Below are positions 1-6,124 of a stretch of 13,980 nt of DNA, one piece after another. The notes under the pieces were generated by a model. The model was not told where the DNA came from, did not search any database, and saw nothing but the letters and a program-made list of their open reading frames with translations. Origin of the DNA: JBEATZ01 sp041178545 (GTDB lineage Bacteria; Planctomycetota; UBA1135; UBA2386). Both the position numbers and the translations under genes were made by a program. The stretch covers positions 1 through 13,980 of the forward strand of contig JBEGVB010000112.1 of the NCBI GenBank assembly GCA_041178545.1. The letters are read 5' to 3'. The first letter of the stretch is position 1; each line of letters starts with the position of its first letter.

Positions 1-2
1 TG

Positions 3-1013
3 CTGGAGGAGGCGCGGCAGGAACTGGCACTCGACTGCCTCGTGCACGACCGCGACCTGCAGGCCATGCCGCGACGCGAGCGCCACTCGCGCTGGTTCCG
101 CCTCGTGGAACGGACTGCGTACCACGCAGGCCTGCGCTCGACCCGGCGCGTACAGGGCGGGGTGGACCCGGACCAGCTCGCGGGGTCGTGGGAGCACCCG
201 GCGCACCGCTTGCCAGGGCTGTTGCGCACCCTGCGGCCGGGGGATGCACGGCTCGTGCGCCGCATCGCGCGGCAGGCCTCGCGGAAGCGCAACGGCAGCT
301 GGAACCTCGTGGCGGCAGCGCGCGCACTCGGAGTCGACCGCCGCACGCTCCGCAAGGTGTGGGGACGGGTGGCCGACTCGCTCGGATTCGATGCCGAGTA
401 CGCATCGTTCTGGGCGCGCCGCCTCGCCGAGGCACTCACCGGGCTCGCTGCCGACCTGTTGCGGTCCGAGGGCGTGCTGCACCTGTGGCAGGGCACGCGC
501 AGGCCTCCCCCCGACCCCGAGTCCCGCCGGCGCAGGCTGCGGCGGATCCGCACCGCACTCGGCGCGAGACCGGTGGCACCGCGGGTCCGTTCTGCGCTCG
601 CCGCCGCGCTCCGGACCGATGCCCATGCCGTAGCGCACGCATGCAACCTGCTGGACCATGCGGCAGCCATGGACCCCGAGTCGGCATCCACGCAGTTGTG
701 GCGCTACGAGGCACTTGCGCTCACCGGCCGGCTGCAGGCTGCTGCAGAGGCACTCGAACGGGCCGAGCGGCACGGTGCAGACCCGGTGCGCATCGCCCTC
801 GCGCGCGCGCAGCTGCACCAGCGGCGCGGCAACACCGCACAGGCGGTGGCCGTGATGGAGGCCGCACACGCGCAGTCGCGCGCGGACCGGCGGACTGCCG
901 AGGCACTTGCCCTGCTCCGCGGGGTCAGCCCGCCAGCACCGCAGCCAGCGCCGCCCGGACCCGCTCGGTCAACGCGTCGTCGCCGTGCGGCTCGCCGAAC
1001 CCCGGCGTGGTGA
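3..1013 (+). CDS. HTH- and TPR-like protein, 5' end outside the window
   Basis: The reading frame is open from base 3, so the true start lies left of the window; 336 residues are visible. A GTG at 42 and an ATG at 66 are internal candidates, but the frame upstream of them reads as ordinary coding sequence. Bases about 297-390 encode a helix-turn-helix-like segment (core AAARALGVDRRTLRKVW), similar in shape to sigma-factor region 4 or to DNA-binding activators. Bases about 630-920 encode Ala/Leu-rich antiparallel helices with TPR spacing (YEALALTGRLQAAAEALERA and a second copy). A regulator with a TPR-like tail, possibly distantly sigma-like, is an inference; I do not recognise a named family. 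The last 30 residues are Pro/Arg-rich and lie antisense to the end of the neighbouring lipoprotein gene, with an 89-base tail-to-tail overlap. The reading frame is credible; the function is weakly supported. Confidence 0.65.
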   Translation: MEEARQELALDCLVHDRDLQAMPRRERHSRWFRLVERTAYHAGLRSTRRVQGGVDPDQLAGSWEHPAHRLPGLLRTLRPGDARLVRRIARQASRKRNGSWNLVAAARALGVDRRTLRKVWGRVADSLGFDAEYASFWARRLAEALTGLAADLLRSEGVLHLWQGTRRPPPDPESRRRRLRRIRTALGARPVAPRVRSALAAALRTDAHAVAHACNLLDHAAAMDPESASTQLWRYEALALTGRLQAAAEALERAERHGADPVRIALARAQLHQRRGNTAQAVAVMEAAHAQSRADRRTAEALALLRGVSPPAPQPAPPGPARSTRRRRAARRTPAW

Positions 1014-1329
1014 CCAGACCACCCTCGATCCAACGGACCTCGCCGAGCACCACCACGGTGCCGCGGTCGTCGAGGAACACCGTGGCGCGCTTCTGTCCGA
1101 CCCGGTCGCCGTCCACGTGTGCGTTCCAGGCGGTCAGGATGCGGAACCCCACTGGGTCGACGACCTCCAGCCGGCCCCACTCCAGTGCGAGCACCCGACG
1201 GCAACGGTCGAAGGCGTCGTCGGGCAACCGCTCGCACTCGACACGCTGGGGTGCGCCACCGGCGCATGCAACGGCGACGAGGCCGAGGAGCGCGGTGGCA
1301 AGGGATCGGGACGAGTCACGCACGCCCAT
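925..1329 (-). CDS. small putative lipoprotein of unknown function
   Basis: This encodes 134 residues. The ATG at 1329 gives a bacterial lipoprotein-type leader: Arg at 4 and 8, a hydrophobic stretch (LATALLGLVAVA) and Cys22 in the context AVAC. That lipobox is imperfect, because position -3 is Ala rather than Leu or Val. A G-rich stretch just upstream could serve as a weak ribosome binding site. The mature part is a compact alpha/beta sequence with a central run of beta-like segments (ATVFLDDRGTVVVLGEVRW). I do not recognise the family. The start lies 14 bases inside the end of the hydantoinase B-family gene, which indicates translational coupling in one transcript. The 3' end overlaps the convergent plus-strand gene by 89 bases. 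Longer in-frame starts upstream exist, but they would lose the leader peptide. Confidence 0.7.
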   Translation of the reverse strand: MGVRDSSRSLATALLGLVAVACAGGAPQRVECERLPDDAFDRCRRVLALEWGRLEVVDPVGFRILTAWNAHVDGDRVGQKRATVFLDDRGTVVVLGEVRWIEGGLVTTPGFGEPHGDDALTERVRAALAAVLAG

Positions 1330-2899
1330 GGCCACCCCCACCGGGCGTGAGCACCGTGACCACGTCGCCTGCCTCGAGCTGCACGGCGCACTTCGCAGGG
1401 AGGTTGGTTCCCGTGCCGCGATGGGCCAGCAGCAGCCCACCCGGCGCCCCGGCAGCACCCCCGCATGCACCCGGCGGACCCGAGCGGTGACGCTCGCCGA
1501 GGAACGTGAGACTCATGGGTGCCAGGACCTCGACACACTTCACCAGCCCGTCGCCGCCGCGGCGCGCGCCCCTGCCGCCGCTGCCGCGGCGCACGGTGAG
1601 GGACCGGATGCGCAACGGGAACCGGTGCTCCATCTCCTCCAGTGGCGTGTTGCGCGTGTTGGTCATGTGGGTCTGGATCGCGGACTCGCCGGCGCGGCGC
1701 GGCCCGGCACCGGCACCGCCGGGCAGCGTCTCGTAGAACGCGAAGTCCGTGCCGTCGGCGCGGGTGCCGCCCATCGCCAGGTTGCTCATCGTGCCGGCAG
1801 AGGATGCAGGCACGCGGTGTCGGCCCGAGGGCCCGAGCGCGCGTGCGAGCGCTGCAAGAGCGACGTCGACAAGGCGCTGGCTGGTCTCGACGTTGCCGCC
1901 GGCCACGGGCGCAGGAGCGACCGGGTCCACCACCGTGCCTGGACGCGTGCGCAGCTCGAGCAGCCGGAACAGCCCCTCGTTGACGGGCAGCCGTTCGGGG
2001 CACATGCAGCGGATCGCATAGACACAGGCGGCGAGCACGACAGAACGATTGGCGTTGATCCCACCGCGCGCCTGCGGGTCGCTGCGGGTCCAGTCGAAGA
2101 CCACCCGCCCGCGCCGCACGCGAAGGTCGAGGCGCAGCGCGTATGGGCCGTTGCCCTGCCCGTCGTCCTCCATGTGGTCCTCGGCACGGTGCACCCCGTT
2201 GCGCAGCCCGCGCACCGCCGTGGCACCGATGCGCTCGGTGGCGTCGAAGAGCTGCTCCGCGCACCGCTGCACGGTGCCCAAGCCCCACTCGGACACGAAG
2301 GCGCGCAACCTCTGCTCGAGGGTGGCGAGCGCAGCCTCCTGGGCCTGCAGGTCCAAGAGCCGGTCCGCGCTGCCGCGCACGTTGCGCGCGAGCAGCCGCA
2401 AGACGGAGTCCTCGGGCACGCCGCGGCGACGCAACAGCACCGGCGGGATCACGAGTCCCTCCGCGATGAGGTCCGCGGCGCTGCCCATGGAGCCGGGGGT
2501 CGCACCGCCGATGTCCGCGTGGTGGGCGCGGTCGACGAGGAAGAAGGACGGCTTGCGCGCACGGCCGAGGAACACCGGCCGCACGAGGGTGACGTCGGGC
2601 AGGTGCGTCCCGCCGGCATAGGGGTCGTTGAGGATCGCCACGTCACCGGGTGCGAACGCAATCGCCTCGCGCGCGGCCGCGACAGCATCGCCTGCCGAGC
2701 CCAGGTGCACGGGGATGTGGGCCGCCTGCGCGAGCAACCGCCCCTCGGCGTCGAACATGGCAACCGAGTAGTCGCGACGCTCGCGGATGTTGGGGCTCAC
2801 GGCCGAACGCTGGAGCAGCGTGCCGGCCTCCTCACAGAATGCTGCCAGCAGGTGGTGGAACACCTCGAGTTGCACCGGGTCGGGCCGCCTGCTGGACAT
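1316..2899 (-). CDS. hyuB: hydantoinase B / oxoprolinase family protein
   Basis: The 527 residues match the usual length of the HyuB family (the B subunit of ATP-dependent N-methylhydantoinases, acetophenone carboxylases and related enzymes, and the second half of 5-oxoprolinases). Family landmarks appear in order: NDPYAGGTHLPD at 91-102, RAHHADIGG with PGSM at 124-138, INANRS at 281-286, GGNVETSQR at 334-342, YETLPGGAGAG at 389-399, THMTNTRNTPLE at 410-421, the Gly/Arg-rich RRGSGGRGARRGGDG at 437-451, and the C-terminal TPGGGGHG at 518-525. The enzymes act on cyclic amides or similar carbonyl substrates in the cytoplasm, normally as a complex with HyuA, the ATP-binding partner. No HyuA gene is in the window, and both flanks are occupied by unrelated genes, so the substrate is unknown. 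The ATG at 2899 follows the family N-terminus (DPVQLEVFHHLL) well, although no clear Shine-Dalgarno sequence is visible. A small lipoprotein gene follows with a 14-base overlap. Confidence 0.93.
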   Translation of the reverse strand: MSSRRPDPVQLEVFHHLLAAFCEEAGTLLQRSAVSPNIRERRDYSVAMFDAEGRLLAQAAHIPVHLGSAGDAVAAAREAIAFAPGDVAILNDPYAGGTHLPDVTLVRPVFLGRARKPSFFLVDRAHHADIGGATPGSMGSAADLIAEGLVIPPVLLRRRGVPEDSVLRLLARNVRGSADRLLDLQAQEAALATLEQRLRAFVSEWGLGTVQRCAEQLFDATERIGATAVRGLRNGVHRAEDHMEDDGQGNGPYALRLDLRVRRGRVVFDWTRSDPQARGGINANRSVVLAACVYAIRCMCPERLPVNEGLFRLLELRTRPGTVVDPVAPAPVAGGNVETSQRLVDVALAALARALGPSGRHRVPASSAGTMSNLAMGGTRADGTDFAFYETLPGGAGAGPRRAGESAIQTHMTNTRNTPLEEMEHRFPLRIRSLTVRRGSGGRGARRGGDGLVKCVEVLAPMSLTFLGERHRSGPPGACGGAAGAPGGLLLAHRGTGTNLPAKCAVQLEAGDVVTVLTPGGGGHGRA

Positions 2900-2942
2900 G
2901 CGCGCCGGACTCTACCGCGGAAGAGCATGCCACCCAATGCAA

Positions 2943-2971
2943 CCGGCCGCGCCCCGAGGGGACGCGGCCGG
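2943..2971 (-). terminator. strong hairpin after the Gly-rich protein gene
   Basis: This is a perfect inverted repeat: CCGGCCGCG at 2943-2951 pairs with CGCGGCCGG at 2963-2971, and the interior CCCC/GGGG can extend the stem. It lies about 30 bases beyond the stop codon of the minus-strand gene ending at 3003 and before the hydantoinase B-family start at 2899. A transcription terminator for the upstream gene is the simplest reading. There is no strong U tract, only a short TTGCATTGG stretch, so intrinsic termination is not certain. It also suggests that the hydantoinase B-family gene has its own promoter. Confidence 0.6.
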
Positions 2972-3002
2972 CGCGAAGGCTCGTCGTGGAGCAGGCTGCG
3001 GC

Positions 3003-3135
3003 TCAGATGCCGCCGCCACCACCACCGCCACCGTTGCCGCCACCGCCACCACCGCGGTTGCCACGGCCACCGGTACCACCGGGAGGCGTGCCACCGGCTC
3101 CGCCGGCGCCGCCACCTGCACCACCCGCCTCACCG
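3003..3135 (-). repeat. low-complexity glycine-codon repeat (C-terminal tail)
   Basis: This is a simple-sequence tract of GGN codons, read as CCN on the plus strand. It encodes roughly 45 residues that are mostly glycine, ending in runs of six and eight glycines separated by one Asn, then a terminal Ile. It forms the 3' end of the secreted helical protein gene. Such tracts are prone to length change by slippage and to assembly error, so the exact repeat number should be treated with caution. Confidence 0.8.
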
Positions 3136-3926
3136 CCGCGGCCGCGGCGCATGCCCTGCGACATGGTGTCCCAGATCTTCTGGGCATCCTCGGTCTTGCC
3201 GGCATCGAGAGCGGCCTTGAGGTCGGTGATGCTCTTCTCGAGCTGGGTGGCCCGCTCTTCCTGGCCGTTCTCGCGGAGGCGGTCGATCATGCCCGTCATC
3301 ATGTCGAGGCGCTGGCCCTTGAACTCGTCCAGCTGCTCCTTGGTCATGTCGGCGAACTTCACCTGCATGCGCTGGCGGCCACCGGGGCCGGCCTGGCCGG
3401 GCTCCCCACCGCGGGCTGCACCCTCTTCCATGCGCTTGATCTGGGCCTCGAGGCGCTCGGCCGCAGCCGTGTCACCGGACTCCTTGGCCTTGTTCAGCTC
3501 CTCCTTCATGCGCTCCAGGCGCTGGGCCATCTGCTCGCGACCTTGGCCCTCGGCGCCGCGGTTGCGCGGGCCCTCGCCTGCGGGAGGCTGCTGGGCAGGC
3601 TCCTGCGCAGCAGGTTGTGCTGCCGGTGCCGTGGCGCGGCCACTGAGCAGCTTGCCGTACTTGGTCTTGAACTCCTCGGCCTCCTTGGCCTTGCCGGTGC
3701 GGGTCAGCAGACCGTAGTTCTGCTCCGCGGCGACCTTGGCAAGCTTGTGGTCGGGGTTGGCGGCGAGGAACTGCGCGTACAGCGTCATGGCGCCGGCGAA
3801 ATCGCGCTCGCCTTTCTCGAGGTAGAAGGCCTTGTAGAAGGAGGTCTCGGCGGCGACGGCCGCGGGGTCCTGGGCCAGGACCGGGAGGGCCAGGGCCAGG
3901 AGAACAGTGGCAAAGCGCATGGTCAT
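3003..3926 (-). CDS. secreted helical protein with poly-glycine C-terminal tail
   Basis: This encodes 307 residues. The ATG at 3926 is chosen because GAGGA lies 8 bases upstream; a second ATG two codons later is equally compatible with the leader. The N-terminus is a signal peptide (MRFATVLLALALPVLAQ), so export is likely. Residues about 25-95 form a TPR-like helical unit (FAGAMTLYAQFLAANPDHKLAKVAAEQNYG, split here as one helix pair). Residues 97-120 are an Ala/Gln/Pro linker. Residues 128-172 form a charged coiled-coil-like helix, residues 190-258 are further helices, and from 261 to the end the chain is Gly/Arg- then Gly-rich. I do not recognise a named family. A scaffold or envelope-associated role is possible but not shown. 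The gene stands alone, with a hairpin following it and its own upstream region. Confidence 0.88.
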   Translation of the reverse strand: MTMRFATVLLALALPVLAQDPAAVAAETSFYKAFYLEKGERDFAGAMTLYAQFLAANPDHKLAKVAAEQNYGLLTRTGKAKEAEEFKTKYGKLLSGRATAPAAQPAAQEPAQQPPAGEGPRNRGAEGQGREQMAQRLERMKEELNKAKESGDTAAAERLEAQIKRMEEGAARGGEPGQAGPGGRQRMQVKFADMTKEQLDEFKGQRLDMMTGMIDRLRENGQEERATQLEKSITDLKAALDAGKTEDAQKIWDTMSQGMRRGRGGEAGGAGGGAGGAGGTPPGGTGGRGNRGGGGGGNGGGGGGGGI

Positions 3927-4206
3927 GTTGGGATTCCTCACCGAAGGGGACGGCAGCAGGTTACGGACCCTTCCGGGTTTGCACACCTGCCTGTGGTAAC
4001 GAGCAGGTCCCATCCCCCCAAGGTCACACTTGGAGGCATGGACCCGCACTCCCCGCCCCCTCCCGGACCCGGGCATTCCCCCGGGCTCACCACCGCTCTC
4101 GCTGGCCCGACCCCGACCAGCCAGTCCCCGCAGGTACCACTGGTGTGGACCGACCCACCGCCGGCATGAGGGTCGAGCGCCAGGTCCCTGCCCGACCGCC
4201 AGCAGC
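3927..4206 (-). promoter_or_regulatory. intergenic upstream region of the Gly-rich protein gene
   Basis: This is a 280-base gap between the metalloprotease stop and the Gly-rich protein start, and no gene is supported in it. It contains two small inverted repeats: ACCTGC/GCAGGT at 3985-3990 and 4003-4008, and CCAAG/CTTGG at 4018-4022 and 4029-4033. A weak 5-bp GGTCG/CGACC pairing at 4171-4175 and 4193-4197, close to the metalloprotease stop, is a poor terminator candidate. No convincing -35/-10 pair was found. The region probably holds the promoter of the Gly-rich protein gene, by position only. Confidence 0.4.
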
Positions 4207-6009
4207 TCAGAAGAAGAACCGCGTCGTCCCCAGGTTCGACGCACTGGTGAGGGTGAGCGTTGCAGGCGCCACGTCGAGCACCTGCGAGTAGACCGTGATG
4301 CCGTTGAGGATGCCGGGAGGGATGGCCACGGAGTGCGAACCGACGCCCACCGCATTGAGTGCACCCGCGGCAAGGACCGAGTAGCCGGTCAGCACCGGCT
4401 GTCCCTGCAGCGGGGCCGTGGTGTTGGCCAGCGACACCAGCAGGAACCAGAGTCCGCCACCCGAGCCCCCGAACTGGAAGTTCAGGCTCGACCCGCCGAT
4501 GGCCGCCAGCGGCACGGTGAGTTCGCTGGGCGTCGTCCCGGTGTAGGTGAGGGCGAGTTGGTTGCTCGTGCCGAGCGCATTGACCACTCGGATCGGGACC
4601 GTGCCGAGTGCCGTCGGTGCCGGCGGGGTGAAACGGATCTGGGTGTCGCTGAGCACCGTGAACCCCGTGCTTATCGGCACGCCACCCACCTGGATGGCCG
4701 TCGTGCCGGAGAAACCGCTGCCGTTCACCGTGACCAGTTGTGGGTTGAACGACTTCACGCTCATGGGCGTGAGGTTGGTGGCGACCGGGACGCTCAGCTG
4801 CTGGGTGAGGCAGGTGACGCTCTGCTTGTAGGCGTCGATCTGCGCACGCTCGGTGGGGCTGAACGAGTTGAGGACGCCAGTGCAGCCGCCGAGCCCGCTG
4901 CACATGATGCGGCAGTCGGTCACGGCATCGCAGTGCGTGGCGTTCCAGTTGTGCCCGACCTCGTGCGAGGTGAGGCCGACACGGCTGCCGAAGTTGGCGG
5001 TGAACAGCGACTCGCTGAGGCCGTAGGCGGCCCCGGTGTAGCAGACGGTGCCGAGGAACGCGACGCCGATGGTCGACCCAGCGAGGTTGCGCCCGGTGAA
5101 GAGGTGGGCGACGTCGCGCACGACGGAGCCTCGGTTCACGTTCCACTGGGTCTGGAACTGCCCGAGCAACGTGGCAGGGTCGGTGCTGGTGTAGGGGTCC
5201 GTCGTCGTCCAGACCACGATCGTGGGGACCACGTACGCGATCTGCACGTCGGTGCGGTAGATCACGTCCATCGCGTTGACGACCTGCGTGATGTCCGCCT
5301 GCGTGGCCGAGACACTGCTGTTGTTGCGCTGGTAGTAGAAGTAGTCGGCCTCGCAGGAGATCTGGCACTCGAGGTTGACGTCGGTGCCGGCAACCGGACC
5401 CTGCGGCACACCCGTCGTGGGTGCCACGGTCCCGCACTGCCAAGGCATGTTGGCAGTGTCGGAGTGGTGGTAGACGACATGCAGCATGTTTCCTGCCGTC
5501 GGCTCGACCTCGTGGACCGGCTGCACCACCCAGCACCCTTCACCCTCGGGCATGCGCACGAGTGCCCTCATCGAACCACCCACCAACGCTGCGGCCACCG
5601 CCGTGCGGGAGTCGCCGTCGACGGTGCCGCGCCAGGTCACTGCTGGACCTGCAGGAACCTCATGGGTCCCGGCGGCATCCACCACGAGCAGTCGGAAGTC
5701 GTGGCTGCGCACGTCGTGCGGGTGGAGGTGGAGCTGGCGCACGGTGCCGCCGAGCTGGACGGCAACACGGGCCTCCGGGACGAGGCCGAGCGGGACGGCG
5801 AGTTCCTGCAGCGTGCCGCGCGCTGCGTCGAACTTGCGCATCAGGCTCGGCGGTGCCTGCTGGACGCGCGGCACCGCGGAGACCGGCGCGGAAGGGAGCT
5901 GTTGCGCCGCGACCTCCCGGGTGGAACCGACCTCGACGCACGCGAGGACGAGCAGCGAGGCAAGGGCGGTGCGCACGCTGCGGCGGGGGGATGACGACAT
6001 CGGCTTCAT
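4207..6009 (-). CDS. secreted M12B-like (reprolysin-type) zinc metalloprotease with IPT/TIG domain
   Basis: This encodes 600 residues. The ATG at 6009 has GGAG 6 bases upstream; an ATG at 6000 would also keep the leader. A signal peptide (Arg-rich start, then TALASLLVLACVEV) directs export. Residues about 60-200 resemble a propeptide and contain a lone Cys159 that could act as a cysteine switch. Residues about 208-400 are the catalytic domain. The zinc motif HEVGHNWNATH spans 349-359 (ligands His349, His353, His359; catalytic Glu350), followed by the CRIMC Met-turn at 366-370 (Met369). The family's usual glycine in HExxHxxGxxH is Asn356. Several Cys residues suggest disulfides. Residues about 412-490 fit an IPT/TIG beta-sandwich (GSGFSGTTAIQVGGVP), and 500-600 is a further beta-rich tail, perhaps for surface retention. 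The substrate is unknown. It has no obvious operon partner. Confidence 0.92.
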   Translation of the reverse strand: MKPMSSSPRRSVRTALASLLVLACVEVGSTREVAAQQLPSAPVSAVPRVQQAPPSLMRKFDAARGTLQELAVPLGLVPEARVAVQLGGTVRQLHLHPHDVRSHDFRLLVVDAAGTHEVPAGPAVTWRGTVDGDSRTAVAAALVGGSMRALVRMPEGEGCWVVQPVHEVEPTAGNMLHVVYHHSDTANMPWQCGTVAPTTGVPQGPVAGTDVNLECQISCEADYFYYQRNNSSVSATQADITQVVNAMDVIYRTDVQIAYVVPTIVVWTTTDPYTSTDPATLLGQFQTQWNVNRGSVVRDVAHLFTGRNLAGSTIGVAFLGTVCYTGAAYGLSESLFTANFGSRVGLTSHEVGHNWNATHCDAVTDCRIMCSGLGGCTGVLNSFSPTERAQIDAYKQSVTCLTQQLSVPVATNLTPMSVKSFNPQLVTVNGSGFSGTTAIQVGGVPISTGFTVLSDTQIRFTPPAPTALGTVPIRVVNALGTSNQLALTYTGTTPSELTVPLAAIGGSSLNFQFGGSGGGLWFLLVSLANTTAPLQGQPVLTGYSVLAAGALNAVGVGSHSVAIPPGILNGITVYSQVLDVAPATLTLTSASNLGTTRFFF

Positions 6010-6080
6010 TGCAGACTCCGGGACGATGACTCGCCCGGCGAGGATAAGCCTACCCCGGCGCGTGGCGGAAGGGGGCGCAC

Positions 6081-6116
6081 GGAAGCGCCCACGACAACGG
6101 GGTCGTGGGACGCTCC
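6081..6116 (-). terminator. hairpin after the dehydrogenase gene
   Basis: CCCACGAC at 6088-6095 pairs perfectly with GTCGTGGG at 6102-6109 around the 6-base loop AACGGG. Beyond a single bulged A the stem continues (GCG with CGC). It begins about 16 bases past the dehydrogenase stop codon, the expected place for a terminator, and separates that gene from the metalloprotease. No U tract follows, so whether it terminates on its own is uncertain. Confidence 0.55.
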
Positions 6117-6124
6117 GACGTGGC

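Noticed and set aside
188..3220. Very long plus-strand open frame of about 1010 codons
   Set aside because: It runs antisense to the hydantoinase B-family, lipoprotein and Gly-rich protein genes. Its translation is Arg/Pro/His-rich with no recognisable domain. Long antisense frames are expected at this GC content.
4171..4197. Possible terminator after the metalloprotease (GGTCG/CGACC)
   Set aside because: Only 5 bp pair across a 17-base loop with no U tract, so it is not distinguishable from chance.
3927..4373. Extension of the Gly-rich protein upstream to a start at 4373
   Set aside because: The ATG at 3926 has a good ribosome binding site and begins a clear signal peptide. The extension would bury the signal peptide and overlap the metalloprotease gene.
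3938..5536. Minus-strand open frame of about 530 codons overlapping the metalloprotease in another frame
   Set aside because: The translation is His/Arg-rich and featureless, while the frame ending at 4207 has a signal peptide, zinc motif and Met-turn.
4030..5994. Plus-strand open frame of about 650 codons antisense to the metalloprotease
   Set aside because: It is Arg/Gly/Asp/Val-rich shadow coding without motifs and lies opposite a well-supported gene.
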